A DNA stretch of 64,000 nt from Notolepis coatsorum (lineage: Eukaryota; Chordata; Actinopteri; Aulopiformes; Paralepididae): the NCBI GenBank assembly GCA_963971535.1, contig OZ020592.1, positions 125,841,672 to 125,905,671 on the forward strand. The letters are read 5' to 3'. A program made the translations under genes and the position numbers. The notes below the pieces were generated by a model. It saw only the letters and a program-made list of their open reading frames with translations, did no database searches and was not told the origin of the DNA. Positions 32,501 to 42,638 of this stretch are shown one piece after another; position 1 is the stretch's first letter, and each line of letters begins with the position of its first letter.

Positions 32501-32990
32501 CTAACATTAATGCAGCTTAACTAGTGGAACAACTAACATTAGTGCAGCTTAGCTAGTGGAACAACTAACATTAGTGCAGCTTAACTAGTAGAACCAACTA
32601 ACATTAGTGCAGCTTAGCTAGTGTAACAACTAACATTAGTGCAGCTTAGCTAGTGGAACAACTCACTTTAATGCAGCTTAACTAGTGGAACAACTAACAT
32701 TAGTGCAGCTTAGCTAGTGGAACAACTAACTTTAATGTAGCTTAACTAGTGGAACAACTAACATTAGTGTAGATTAGCTAGTGGAACCAACTAACATTAG
32801 TGCATCTTAGCTAGTGGAACAACTAACATTAGTGCAGCTTAGCTAGTGGAACAACTAACATTAGTGCAGCTTAGCTAGTGGAACAACTAATTAGTGCAGC
32901 TTAACTAGTGGAACAACTAACATTAGTGCATCTTAGCTAGTGGAACAACTAACTTTAGTGCAGCTTAGTTAGTGGAACAACTAATTAGTG
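32501..32990. repeat. ~30-bp minisatellite, right part
   Basis: This continues the array at 18080-18341: CTAACATTAGTGCAGCTTAG and CTAGTGGAACAA, about 15 units with TTAA/TTAG variants. Confidence 0.94.
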
Positions 32991-33236
32991 CAACACTCTG
33001 CAACACTGTGGAGAAAATAAACCTAAATGATGATGATGATTGCAGCTTTATGATCTCAAGGTCCGCCTTCCTTGGCAACACCTTGACAACCACATTTAGC
33101 AAGACCTGCATGCTATTCAGTCATGTTTTGACGAGCTCTGGACACAGGTACTTATTTATTATCATCATCATAATCTTTTTTTTAGAATGATTTACTTTCT
33201 TAATTACTAAGGTTAACTGACCTGTTCCATTGGCAG

Positions 33237-33383
33237 TTCTACCACGCGTGTGACCAGCCTGGCATCGTGGTCTTCTGCATCATGGATTATGACGTCCTGC
33301 AGTTCTGTGACTTCCTGGGCTCACTGATGTCAGTGTGGGTTACTGTCATCGCCATGGCAAGGCTCAAGTCCATCATCAAACAG
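33237..33383 (+). CDS. tmem8b: TMEM8B-like exon with the FYHACD motif
   Basis: This exon of 49 codons (147 bp, phase 0 at both ends) has acceptor TTGGCAG and donor GTATGT. It starts FYHACDQPGIVVFCIM and continues through YDVLQFCDFLGSLMSVWVTV to a basic loop LKSIIKQ. His and Asp of FYHACD, with the Ser two codons before the splice junction in the previous exon, form the first part of the conserved Ser-His-Asp set of the CREST superfamily. The hydrophobic stretch after it is a membrane segment. It is highly conserved against vertebrate TMEM8B (IVVFCIM, LMSVWVTVIAMARL), more so than against TMEM8A. The preceding intron is 26,234 bp. Confidence 0.95.
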
Positions 33384-33780
33384 GTATGTCCTCTTTCAAG
33401 GTTAAAGTCTTCAATATTCTATAAAATGTGAGAATTTAAGGCTAAATTTGCCAAAGGGACCTTGGAAGTGGTGTTGCGAGGAGACATGATGTAATATCTA
33501 GTGTTGGCCAAGCCACAAGACATTATTAGAAACCAATTCATCCTTATTATTACACCCCACTCAAGCTACATACCATTAGTCTGATAGAGAGGATAATAAC
33601 TGCTGCAAATAGCACATTCTACATGCTATACTTCCCTTTTCCCTTTTGGAAGTACTGAAGGAACTTTTACCAGACTCCCTTCAGCTACAGTATGCCTTAT
33701 TGGAGATAGAACACTTCTACCACAAGAGGTCACCAAGACACCGTTTGGTGCTAGCTTGGACTGGTGCTTGTTTGGGGAGC
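33384..33780. other. Intronic sequence without recognisable repeat
   Basis: About 400 bp of AT-rich intron after the donor. No element ends, tandem repeats or coding similarity were recognised. Confidence 0.5.
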
Positions 33781-34327
33781 GTATCTATGTTCCCCGGGTC
33801 CTATGTTCCCCGCTCCCGATCATTCACTATCTACACCCTCACACAACTCTGTCGCTAGTGTACTTTTAGGAATAGAAGTTTAACGTTTGAACCACACACA
33901 CGCAATCAATAGCCTACCACCTAGCCACCAATATTATTCTCTTTCCTCCAGAAACATTCTCAATTCCATTTATCTTGTTTCCGCGCCGGCGAAATTCTAC
34001 CGTCTGTTGCGGCGACTACTAACACACACATTTAAGCGTTGATTTTGGGGGGTCATCCCTATGTTCCCTGGGTCCTATGTTCCCCGGGTCCTATGTTCCC
34101 CGCTTTTTTTTAAAGAAAGTCCTATGTTCCCCGCTGAAATAAAGGTCCTATGTTCCCCGGGTCCTATGTTCCCCGGTAGCGATAAAGGCTCGCCAAATGC
34201 TGAAATAAAGGTCCTATGTTCCCCGGGTCCTATGTTCCCCGGTAGCGATAAAGGCTTGCCACCCCAGCGCACGTACCGGCAGTGATCTACAGCAGTGGTT
34301 TTCAACCAGTGGTAAAATACGCATAAA

Positions 34328-34797
34328 AGATAGCCACTTATACTATTTTGAGAAGATAATTCATCTGTATCGCAACGGAGTCACGGATCTGGTCGGGGCA
34401 GGTAGCATTATGACGGGAAAATTTTTATGAAATAAACAAATGTGAATTAAAGAATTTAAAACGAAGTTTAGCCTATTAAATCGTTTTAGAAGCGTATAGC
34501 CTTTTTCGCGCTTATTTGAGAAGGGTCCAGCTGCACAGCCGGAGAGCAACGCTCTCAGGGCCAAGATAGCCACTTATACTATTTTGAGAACATAATTCAT
34601 CTGTATCGTCACGGATCTGGTCGGGGAAGGTAGCATTATGTCGGAAAATTTTTTATGAAATAAACAAATGTGAATTAAAGAATGTAAAACGAAGTTTAGC
34701 CTATTAAATAGTTTTAGAAGCTTGTAGCCTTTTTCGTGCTTATTTGAGAAGGGTCCAGCTGCACAGCCGGAGAGCAACGCTCTCAGGGCCAAGATAG
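34328..34797. repeat. ~235-bp tandem duplication
   Basis: A block from AGATAGCCACTTATACTATT to GAGAGCAACGCTCTCAGGGC occurs twice in succession, with small differences (for example GTATCGCAACGGAGTCACGG against GTATCGTCACGG). A third partial start follows at 34793. Confidence 0.93.
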
Positions 34798-34811
34798 CCA
34801 CTTATGCTATT

Positions 34812-34900
34812 TTGAGAGAGACAGCAGAGAGACAGACAGCAGAGAGACAGACAGCAGAGAGACAGACAGACAGACAGACACTGCTCCACAGTGTGTGTGT

Positions 34901-34931
<31 letters not shown>

Positions 34932-34955
34932 CATGCGTGCGTGCGTGAGTCTCTA
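34812..34955. repeat. (GACA)n-like and (GT)n microsatellites
   Basis: ACAGCAGAGAGACAGACAGC repeats are followed by GT/GC dinucleotide runs. Confidence 0.93.
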
Positions 34956-35159
34956 CTGGACCACCTCCTAGAGACTAATAATTTATAATATCACCAGAGC
35001 GCATCAGGTGCATGATGAAATAGCGGGGAACATAGGACCTTTTTTAGTCGTGAAGTGTACGTTTGAGAACACTACCGTAATGACAGAGAAATGAAGCAAG
35101 CTGACATGGTCGGCCCTCACACAACTCGTCGCTTTTTCGGGAGCCGCAACGGGAGATTT

Positions 35160-35395
35160 CTTCCTGTAGAGGGCTTCTGTGTTGTCCTGCTCTGTCCCTT
35201 CCTGTAGAGCCTCTGTGTTGTCCTGCTCTGTCCCTTCCTGTAGAGGACCTCTGTGTTGTGTTGTCCTGCTCTGTCCCTTCCTGTAGAGCCTCTGTGTTGT
35301 CCTGCTCTGTCCCTTCCTGTAGAGGACCTCTGTGTTGTGTTGTCCTGCTCTGTCCCTCTCTGTAGAGCCTCTGTGTTGTCTGATCAGTCTAATTA
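35160..35395. repeat. ~40-bp minisatellite
   Basis: Five to six units built on CTCTGTGTTGTCCTGCTCTG and TCCCTTCCTGTAGAG, with alternating lengths from an extra GACC and GTGTT. The open frame across it is a repeat artefact. Confidence 0.92.
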
Positions 35396-35396
35396 T

Positions 35397-35668
35397 TGTT
35401 CAGGTGTAACTCCAAGGAACTTATATGACTCTACCAGCTCCACCTCATCCCCTCGGATGGTGATGGGAGTTGGGGGGGACCTCTTCTTGCCCCTCCGGAA
35501 GTCCACCACCAGCTCCTTGGTCTTGCTGGTGTTGAGTTGGAGGTGGTTGCTGTCGCTCCACCCTCATTGTCGTCAGTGAGTCATCTGAGAACTTCTGTAG
35601 GGAGCACCCGCTCGAGTTATGGCAGAAGTCAGAGGTGTAGAGGGTGAACAGGAAGGGTGACAGCACAG
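35397..35668 (-). pseudogene. Rex1/L2-type LINE reverse transcriptase fragment
   Basis: The minus strand reads LSPFLFTLYTSDFCHN and then LQKFSDDS, the RT motif containing the active-site Asp pair in the Rex1-like form FSDD. Frameshifted codons follow, corresponding to the VDFR region. Its cut edge lies beside the piggyBac-like MITE at 35677. Confidence 0.8.
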
Positions 35669-35676
35669 TTCCTTAA

Positions 35677-36622
35677 CACTTTCAGTGCCAACATGGAAAA
35701 AGTCGTTATTGGGCGCCAACGGTTGAGTGCCAAAAAACGTAAAAAGTCGTTTTTGGATCGTTTTTCCTTTTTTTCAAAATTTGTATTCATTATTCATCCA
35801 GGGACCTTGGTGTTACCATAGGGAATAAGTCGGAGATCGCCAAAGTGCAATACCGGCTGCATCCAGCTAGACGGTGGTATCTAGCACCCTTTGAAACCTT
35901 ATATCTTGGCCTGTGCAACGGTCAAATGTCTCCGGGCGCAGTTTTCTGGGTCGGCCAGTTGAGCGGTTCTCCCGGTTGCATTGAAGCGCGTCAAATATCC
36001 CCGATCCATATGTTGTGGTGGGTTATGTTGTGGACCAAATGGACATCGGATGTAGCAGATGGCGATCAAACAATTGGAATATTATTTTTGGAATACTCCC
36101 GATCACAGGTAAGGACTATCTGACGTAAATTTTTGCTTGATGTGCAATGCTTTTATACCGATCGGGCTGATAAGCGTTTTAGTGTTCAATACGAATGCCG
36201 TTACTTGCAATCAAATAATCAGAAACGACCCCCCCCCCCCCTTTCATGCATTCATGATGAAACATAATACCTGTTATATAGATTTGATTTGGGAATAGTA
36301 GCGTGTCCAGGCAAGAAACGGCAACGCTTATAGTACGTATCGCGTATAAGGCTATAACTCAGCATTTCGGGAATTACCGCAGACCCACTCCAAAACTATA
36401 CTTATATTCACCAAGGTATAACACGGGAACGTATGGATGAAATTTTTTTTTATTTTTCACATATTGAACAATAGATAGTTGATGTCAAATGGGCCATAGT
36501 ATTGTATCCATAGCTATAATATAGAATATAGTTATAGCTCTACAAACAAAGTGACACACTCTTATCTTTTAAAGCGTGGCATTGCTACAACGGGACCCGT
36601 CTAATGCCTGGCACTGAATGGG
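35677..36622. mobile_element. piggyBac-like MITE with TTAA ends
   Basis: TTAA flanks both ends (35673-35676, 36623-36626). The inverted ends are CACTTTCAGTGCC and GGCACTGAATGGG. TTAA duplication with a CCMWTTCAGTGCC-like end marks a piggyBac-type element. The interior has no transposase. Its right half (GAACAATAGATAGTTGATGT, AATGGGCCATAGTA) matches the foldback arms at 20940-21000 and 30560-30600 and the end of the window. Confidence 0.88.
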
Positions 36623-36689
36623 TTAAAGTGGCACTTTAAAAAAACATTATTTGACAAATAATTAGATTAGATAATATTCAAAAAAATTT

Positions 36690-37385
36690 ACATCCTTCAA
36701 CGTCTGTACAAGGATGTTGAGGATGTTCTACGAGTCGGTGGTGGTGGGCGCCTTCTTGTACGCTGTGACCTGCTGGGGCAGCGGACTGAGAGCGGGGGAC
36801 GCAAACAGTCTGGATAAGCTGGTCAGGAAGGTAGGGGTGGAGCTGGACTCTCTAGCGGTGGTGGCGGAGAGGAGGAGCCTTGCTAAGCTCCATGCCATCA
36901 GGGACAACCCCTCCCACTCACTATACACAGACTTGGCTGACAGGAGGAGCATGTTCAGTGCTAGACTAACACTCCCAAGATGTAGCACTGAACGGCACAG
37001 GAAGTCCTTCATTCCGACAGCCATCAGACTTTACAATGCATCACTGTGCCTCACTGCATCACTGAGCACAGGGTGACAGTTACCATCTTCCTGGACTTTT
37101 ACTTTTAAAACAACATTGTTCAATATTACACTTACTGTACACTTACTGTAGACTTCTGTATATTTTTACTGTATACTAGAATGCATATACATAACATATG
37201 AAATGTGAAACTTAGACCATACTTTTACTTATACTATTATTATCTTATTCTTAGGCTTATTTTACTCTTTAGTCTTAGGCAATTTTTTTTGTTATTCTTA
37301 TTCGTGACTTTGTTCTGTCAACCTAAATGTTTACTGTGAGCGTTTTCCTCGGGATGATTAAAGTATTTCTATTCTATTCTATTCT
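36690..37385 (+). mobile_element. Rex1/CR1-type LINE 3' portion
   Basis: A frame at 36714-37076 encodes the ORF2 C-terminus: RMFYESVVVGAFLYAVTCWG, LDKLVRKVGVELDSL and FIPTAIRLYNASL. A 3' UTR follows, then an (ATTCT)n tail at 37366-37385, the kind of tail seen in CR1/Rex1 elements. It is 5'-truncated. The sequence facing it across the MITE is on the other strand, so the two are separate insertions or an inversion. Confidence 0.88.
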
Positions 37386-37678
37386 AAATGTATTGTCATT
37401 ATACAGCACAAATACAGTACAATGAAAATAAGTTTGGCATCCAACCAGAGTGCAAATGTAACAGTAAAGTGCAATAGTAATATACAATGTACAGGTGATT
37501 AAACATGGGAGTATATATAAATGAGTACTGTAACTGAGGGGTACAATTCCCTGACTGCATTGAATAAGTATGGTATCATTAAACCACTACTGAGTTATGT
37601 ACATTACTACTGGCCATACAGTACACATGTATATGAGATGAACACCCACACAATAACACGGCTTAACAAGGAAAGTAC
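37386..37678. other. Probable LINE 3'-UTR debris
   Basis: TGTATTGTCATTATACAGCA followed by GTGCAAATG and GTGCAATAGT resembles reverse-oriented 3' UTRs of fish LINEs. No coding region is present. The TSD of the adjacent solo LTR lies at its end. Confidence 0.35.
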
Positions 37679-38722
37679 TGTTTGTAATATTTATTAGAAG
37701 AGCACCAAGATTATCTTACATTTATTAAGAATTAGAGTTGCGCTTGTAAGGCGAAGAATGTGCATGAATAGGTCAAGAGCGTAAGTCCATGAGCATATTA
37801 CGAAGGGGATAATTAATACCACCTGTAGCATAAGAATTATATAAGGTACACTCGTAGGTCAGCTGGAGATACTAGGGGGGTTCCCTCCGGTTGTAAGACA
37901 GCAGGGGAGAGGATTTGTCGGTAGCAAGAGTCTGGATCAACGAGGAATCAATAAGCTCCAGCTACGGGAGGCGGTACATATACTCCCCTCGATCGGCAGA
38001 CAAAAGCAGCAGCTATAATCCAAGTATGCGCGACAGCATAGGTGAAAGCCAGCCAGCCTCCTCCTAGAGACGGGCTCGAGTGATGCTCCTCACGGGTTGA
38101 TCCCACACAGCAGTGGGATAGACGGTTCTCTGCTCCAGCAGCCACAGTACCAAAGCAATAATCCAGCCGGAAAAGGCTCTGCATTCACCGGTGTAGATTC
38201 TCCTGTGCACGGTACTTCACATTAACTAGGTCGAACTTGACGTTATTTCACTAAGCTCTGACACTTTTACTATCCTATTCGCACGTGGTTCTAAGTGCTC
38301 TATTTAGACGCAAGGTTGCTCACTTCACTTGGTTGTTGACTCGTGGTGAAGGCTTCAACTTGTTGGGTTAACTCGTTTGAGGGTAACTAACTGCTGTATC
38401 CACCTGCAACGTATTTATACGTAAGGTGAATAATCTAGTGCCAACCTCATTTCTGTCTCGTATTACTGCGCAAACCTGGGCATGTTGAGACATGTCTTAG
38501 CGGTGGCTTTGAACTAGACATTGGGGGTATGGCCGTTGGCGCCTAGGGGGTCGCTGTCCAATAGGAGAACGAATATTATGGTCTGGCCTGTACCTAGGTA
38601 AAGGGATATTCCGTGTATATGTACAAAGAATATACAAGGGATATCAGACGATATACAAATATTATACATGGGATCTCAAGCAATAAATATATATATTCGG
38701 TTTAATCTGACCCTTTGTAACA
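37679..38722. mobile_element. Candidate solo LTR
   Basis: A 1044-bp segment starts TGTTTGTAATATTT and ends CCCTTTGTAACA (TG...CA). It is flanked by a perfect 5-bp AGTAC repeat (37674-37678, 38723-38727). Short matching inverted ends and a 5-bp duplication fit a solo LTR left by recombination. No internal retroelement coding region adjoins it. A chance 5-bp match remains possible. Confidence 0.6.
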
Positions 38723-38754
38723 AGTACTACTGAGTAATAATGCTAATCAGAACC

Positions 38755-38965
38755 TGTAAGTCGCTTTGGATAAAAGCGTCAGCGCTAAATGACTAACTGT
38801 AAATACAGGTATAAAAGCTAGTTAAACAGGGATGTGCATTTTACTACATAGATGAGTAGAGCTATTACATTTACATTTAGTCATTTAGCTGATGCTTTTA
38901 TCCAAAGTGAATTACATGTTGTGTACAACAAGTCAGCAGGAAGGGTACAACTCTGGCAGCTAAGA
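38755..38965. repeat. Two inverted teleost 3'-tail modules
   Basis: GTAAGTCGCTTTGGATAAAA at 38757 and its complement near 38890-38910 (ACATTTAGTCATTTAGCTGA) are opposite-strand copies of the tail at 9490-9612. The sequence from 38966 to 39250 shows nothing further that I recognise. Confidence 0.75.
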
Positions 38966-39260
38966 TTGTTAGTCAAACAGTGTCGAACTTGAGTGCTATA
39001 GTAGTATAGACATATTGGCATAGTAGGTAGTAATATAAGCAAGGTAGATTACTTAGTAGCAAAATGCATAATAGTAAAAGACAGTATGAAGGTTAGATCT
39101 TTTTTGTCTTTTTTTTCTTCTTCAAATGAAAAAATTATTATTAAAAGAACTATTAGAGCAAGTGATGGTGAAATTCACCAATAATGGAAAACAATGAAAA
39201 TTGTTATTTTACACAAAGTGGACCTCACTCTGTGGTCTTTTATGATAATGTTGGGGGGGG

Positions 39261-39518
39261 GCGACAGTGGCTCAGGAGGTAGACCAGTCGTCTAGCAATC
39301 CGGAGGTTCCCGGTTCGATTCCCGCTCCTCCCGGGCAGCGTGTCAATGTGTCCTTGAGCAAGACACTTAACCCCTAATTGCTCCCGATGAGCAGGTTGGC
39401 ACCTTGCATGGTTGCCTCCGCCGTCGGTGTGTGAATGTGTGAGTGAATGGGTAAAATGTGAGGAACAAATTGTAAAGCGCTTTGGATAAAAGCTGCTATA
39501 TAAAAAAGCAGCCATTTA
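39261..39518 (+). mobile_element. tRNA-derived SINE upstream of a tmem8b exon
   Basis: The head has an A box (GTGGCTCAGGAGG) and a B box (GGTTCGATTCC). The body includes TGTCCTTGAGCAAGACACTT and AACCCCTAATTGCTCC. The tail is AATTGTAAAGCGCTTTGGAT followed by CATTTACC. This is a very common teleost SINE structure. It ends 33 bp before the next exon. A 5'-truncated relative lies at 55968-56052. Confidence 0.92.
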
Positions 39519-39551
39519 CCAGGTTGAACTATGGATCTGGTCGTTCCTCAG

Positions 39552-39668
39552 GTGCTGTACCTGCTGGGAGCCATGTCTCTGTCCATGGCCCTGCAGCTGG
39601 ACCGCCACGGCCTGTGGAACCTGCTGGGACCCAGCCTCTTCGCTCTGGGCATCATGGCTGTAGCATGG
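39552..39668 (+). CDS. tmem8b: TMEM8B-like exon, middle membrane segments
   Basis: This exon of 39 codons (117 bp, phase 0 on both sides) has acceptor TTCCTCAG and donor GTACGT at 39669. It encodes VLYLLGAMSLSMALQLDRHG and then LWNLLGPSLFALGIMAVAW. The two hydrophobic stretches flank the conserved loop QLDRHGLWN, and the match to vertebrate TMEM8B is almost residue for residue. The acceptor region between the SINE and the exon is short and only weakly pyrimidine-rich. The donor side has been copied several times downstream. Confidence 0.95.
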
Positions 39669-39885
39669 GTACGTAGAGCACCATCAACCATCTGTAACAG
39701 CTGTTCCCTCTGGGCATCATGGGTACGTAACTCTATCAACCATCTGTAACAGCTGTTCCCTCTGGGCATCATGGGTACGTAACTCTATCAACCATCTGTA
39801 ACAGCTGTTCCCTCTGGGCATCATGGGTACGTAACTCTATCAACCATCTGTAACAGCTGTTCCCTCTGGGCATCATGGGTAAGGA
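39669..39885 (+). repeat. 52-bp array replicating the exon's 5' splice site
   Basis: After the true donor, the block CTCTGGGCATCATGGGTACG plus intron sequence (CAACCATCTGTAACAGCTG) repeats with an exact 52-bp period. The GGG of each donor starts at 39721, 39773, 39825 and 39877; the last has GTAAGG. Each copy carries 15 exon-derived bases (CTCTGGGCATCATGG) but lacks the 11 bp that complete the real exon end. Confidence 0.93.
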
Positions 39886-39931
39886 GAACATTAATATCAA
39901 CCATCTTTAAAGGTCTCAACCACACTTTTAA

Positions 39932-40268
39932 AGTAGGAGTGGAACATTAGTCATGTTCTAGTGATATAAACAGGAGGAGTGGAACATTAGTCATGTTCTA
40001 GTGATATAAACAGTAGGAGTGGAACATTAGTCATGTTCTAGTGATATAAACAGTAGGAGTGGAACATTAGTCATGTTCTAGTGATATAAACAGTAGGAGT
40101 GGAACATTAGTCATGTTCTAGTGATATAAACAGTAGGAGTGGAACATTAGTCGTGTTCTAGTGATATAAACAGGAGTGGAACATTAGTCATGTTCTAGTG
40201 ATATAAACAGGAGTGGAACATTAGTCAGGTTCTAGTGATATAAACAGGAGTGGAACATTAGTCATGTT
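39932..40268. repeat. 30/36-bp minisatellite
   Basis: Nine or so units of GTGGAACATTAGTCATGTTC plus TAGTGATATAAACAG, with an early 36-bp form containing TAGGA and a later 30-bp form. Confidence 0.94.
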
Positions 40269-40530
40269 CATGTACATTTATTTAACCTTTATTTACCCAG
40301 GCAAGCAAGTAAGAACAAATTCTTATTTTATTTATTGTCAAAAGTATGCATAATGTATTCATTCCATGACAAGAGATATGTAATGTTAATTACCAAAAAT
40401 TATTCAGTTTTTTTGGTGGGGAAACCCAGCATATATCGGTATCGGTTGATATCGGTATCGGAAATTAAGAGTTGCACAATATCGGTCTATCGGATATCGG
40501 TTTAAAAAAAACAAAATCGAACATCCCTAG
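40269..40530. mobile_element. Truncated hAT MITE (family of 45983-46324)
   Basis: TTTATTTAACCTTTATTTAC, CAAGTAAGAACAAATTCTTA and repeated ATATCGGTATCGG lead to a terminus ACATCCCTAG. These match the element at 45983-46324 in the other orientation. The opposite end is missing. Confidence 0.88.
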
Positions 40531-42131
40531 TTCTGTAGTCCAGTTCCTTGCAGGTCTTCTGTTCTGTAGTCCAGTTCCTTGCAGGTCTGCTGTTCTGTAG
40601 TCCAGTTCCTTCCTTGCAGGTCTGCTGTTCTGTAGTCCAGTTCCTTGCAGGTCTGCTGTTCTGTAGTCCAGTTCCTTGCAGGTCTGCTGTTCTGTAGTCC
40701 AGTTCCTTGCAGGTCTGCTGTTCTGTAGTCCAGTTCCTTCCTTGCAGGTCTGCTGTTCTGTAGTCCAGTTCCTTAGAGGACTTCTGTTCTGTAGTCCAGT
40801 TCCTCAGAGGTCTGCTGTTCTGTAGTCCAGTTCCTTAGAGGTCTGCTGTTCTGTAGTCCAGTTCCTTAGAGGACTTCTGCTCTGTAGTCCAGTTCCTCAG
40901 AGGTATTCTGTTCTGTAGTCCAGTTCCTCAGAGGTCTTCTGTTCTGTAGTCCAGTTCCTTAGAGGACTTCTGTTCTGTAGTCCAGTTCCTTAGAGGACTT
41001 CTGTTCTGTAGTCCAGTTCCTTAGAGGACTTCTGTTCTGTAGTCCAGTTCCTTAGAGGACTTCTGTTCTGTAGTCCAGTTCCTTAGAGGACTTCTGTTGT
41101 GTAGTCCAGTTCCTTAGAGGACTTCTGTTCTGTAGTCCAGTTCCTTAGAGGACTTCTGTTCTGTAGTCCAGTTCCTTAGAGGTCTGCTGCTCTGTAGTCC
41201 AGTTCCTTAGAGGACTTCTGTTCTGTAGTCCAGTTCCTTAGAGGACTTCTGTTCTGTAGTCCAGTTCCTTAGAGGACTTCTGTTCTGTAGTCCAGTTCCT
41301 TAGAGGACTTCTGTTCTGTAGTCCAGTTCCTTAGAGGACTTCTGTTCTGTAGTCCAGTTCCTCAGAGGTCTGCTGTTCTGTGGTCCAGTTCCTCAGAGGT
41401 CTTCTGTTCTGTAGTCCAGTTCCTTAGAGGACTTCTGTTCTGTAGTCCAGTTCCTTAGAGGACTTCTGTTCTGTAGTCCAGTTCCTTAGAGGACTTCTGT
41501 TCTGTAGTCCAGTTCCTCAGAGGACTGCTGTTCTGTAGTCCAGTTCCTCAGAGGACTGCTGTTCTGTAGTCCAGTTCCTTAGAGGACTTCTGTTGTGTAG
41601 TCCAGTTCCTTAGAGGACTTCTGTTCTGTAGTCCAGTTCCTCAGAGGACTGCTGTTCTGTAGTCCAGTTCCTCAGAGGACTGCTGTTCTGTAGTCCAGTT
41701 CCTTAGAGGACTTCTGTTCTGTAGTCCAGTTCCTTAGAGGTCTGCTGTTCTGTAGTCCAGTTCCTCAGAGGTCTGCTGTTCTGTAGTCCAGTTCCTTAGA
41801 GGTCTGCTGTTCTGTAGTCCAGTTCCTCAGAGGTCTGCTGTTCTGTAGTCCAGTTCCTTAGAGGTATTCTGTTCTGTAGTCCAGTTCCTTAGAGGTATTC
41901 TGTTCTGTAGTCCAGTTCCTTAGAGGACTTCTGTTCTGTAGTCCAGTTCCTCAGAGGACTTCTGTTCTGTAGTCCAGTTCCTTAGAGGACTTCTGTTCTG
42001 TAGTCCAGTTCCTCAGAGGTATTCTGTTCTGTAGTCCAGTTCCTTAGAGGTCTGCTGTTCTGTAGTCCAGTTCCTCAGAGGTCTGCTGTTCTGTAGTCCA
42101 GTTCATTAGAGGACTTCTGTTCTGTAGTCCA
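40531..42131. repeat. 31-bp minisatellite in the last intron
   Basis: About 50 units of TTCTGTAGTCCAGTTCCTTA plus GAGGACTTCTG, with variants GAGGTCTGCTG, GAGGTATTCTG and CTTGCAGGTCTGCTG. Variant types are clustered and partly alternate, suggesting block duplications. A last unit reappears at 42490-42530 after a LINE insertion. Confidence 0.96.
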
Positions 42132-42489
42132 GTTCCATAACACCCTCTCAGTCCAGGGCTGTTTAATCTGGAATGATCTACCACTGACCATACGAGATTG
42201 TACATCATTTCCATCTTTTAAATGCAATCTAAATTTAACAACCAAACCTGTGACCATGTATAGTCAAATAGTATAGTAGTGCACCCTTTATACCTTGTAC
42301 TTTTTTCTGTATGTATGTTTTTATGCTTTGTCTCGTAGCATGTTATGCTTCACTGCCTGCCTGTTTCGTTTTTATGCTTTGTGTGGGGACTGTGGATGAA
42401 AATTAGCATCCTTGCTAAATCCGGTGTATTTACACTGCATTTATTTGTAATGTCCAGTTATATGCTCTGTCCTGTCTAAATAAACAAAT
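42132..42489 (+). mobile_element. LINE 3' fragment inserted in the minisatellite
   Basis: The first codons read NTLSVQGCLIWNDLPLTIRD then KCNLNLTTKPV, a typical C-terminus of jockey/RTE-like LINE reverse transcriptases (pattern WN-LP). A 3' UTR follows, ending CTAAATAAACAAATA. Minisatellite sequence lies directly on both sides. Confidence 0.82.
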
Positions 42490-42638
42490 AGGTCTGCTGC
42501 TCTGTAGCCCAGTTCCTCAGAGGTCTAAGAGGTCTAACCGGGAGCCTTCCGAATCCCAGACGACTCTCATCGTGTGGATGTATAGTATTATGCGCATGTT
42601 TGCTTGTGTTTACCGTCTCTCGCCTCTCGCTCCACCAG

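Larger units (their letters stand above)
33781..35040. repeat. Interspersed repeat built on CCTATGTTCCCCG
   Basis: The motif TCCTATGTTCCCCGGG occurs singly or paired at about 33787, 34063-34110, 34128, 34148-34172 and 34211-34240. It reappears inverted (GCGGGGAACATAGGACCTTT) at about 35022, so the ends face each other as in a terminal-inverted-repeat element. I know no coding region for this family and could not define a target duplication. Confidence 0.6.

Noticed and set aside
34061-34305. 74-76-codon frames with MFPGSYVPR-type repeats
   Set aside because: Generated by the repeated CCTATGTTCCCCGGG motif on both strands.
35677-36622. Short gene with intron (frame 35845-36123 ending near CAGGTAAGG)
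   Set aside because: The region is bounded by TTAA inverted ends and recurs elsewhere; the frame has no similarity to known proteins that I recognise.
40531-42131. CRISPR-like array (regular repeats and spacers)
   Set aside because: Spacers are not unique; whole units are tandem copies, and the context is a eukaryotic intron. The same applies to the other arrays.
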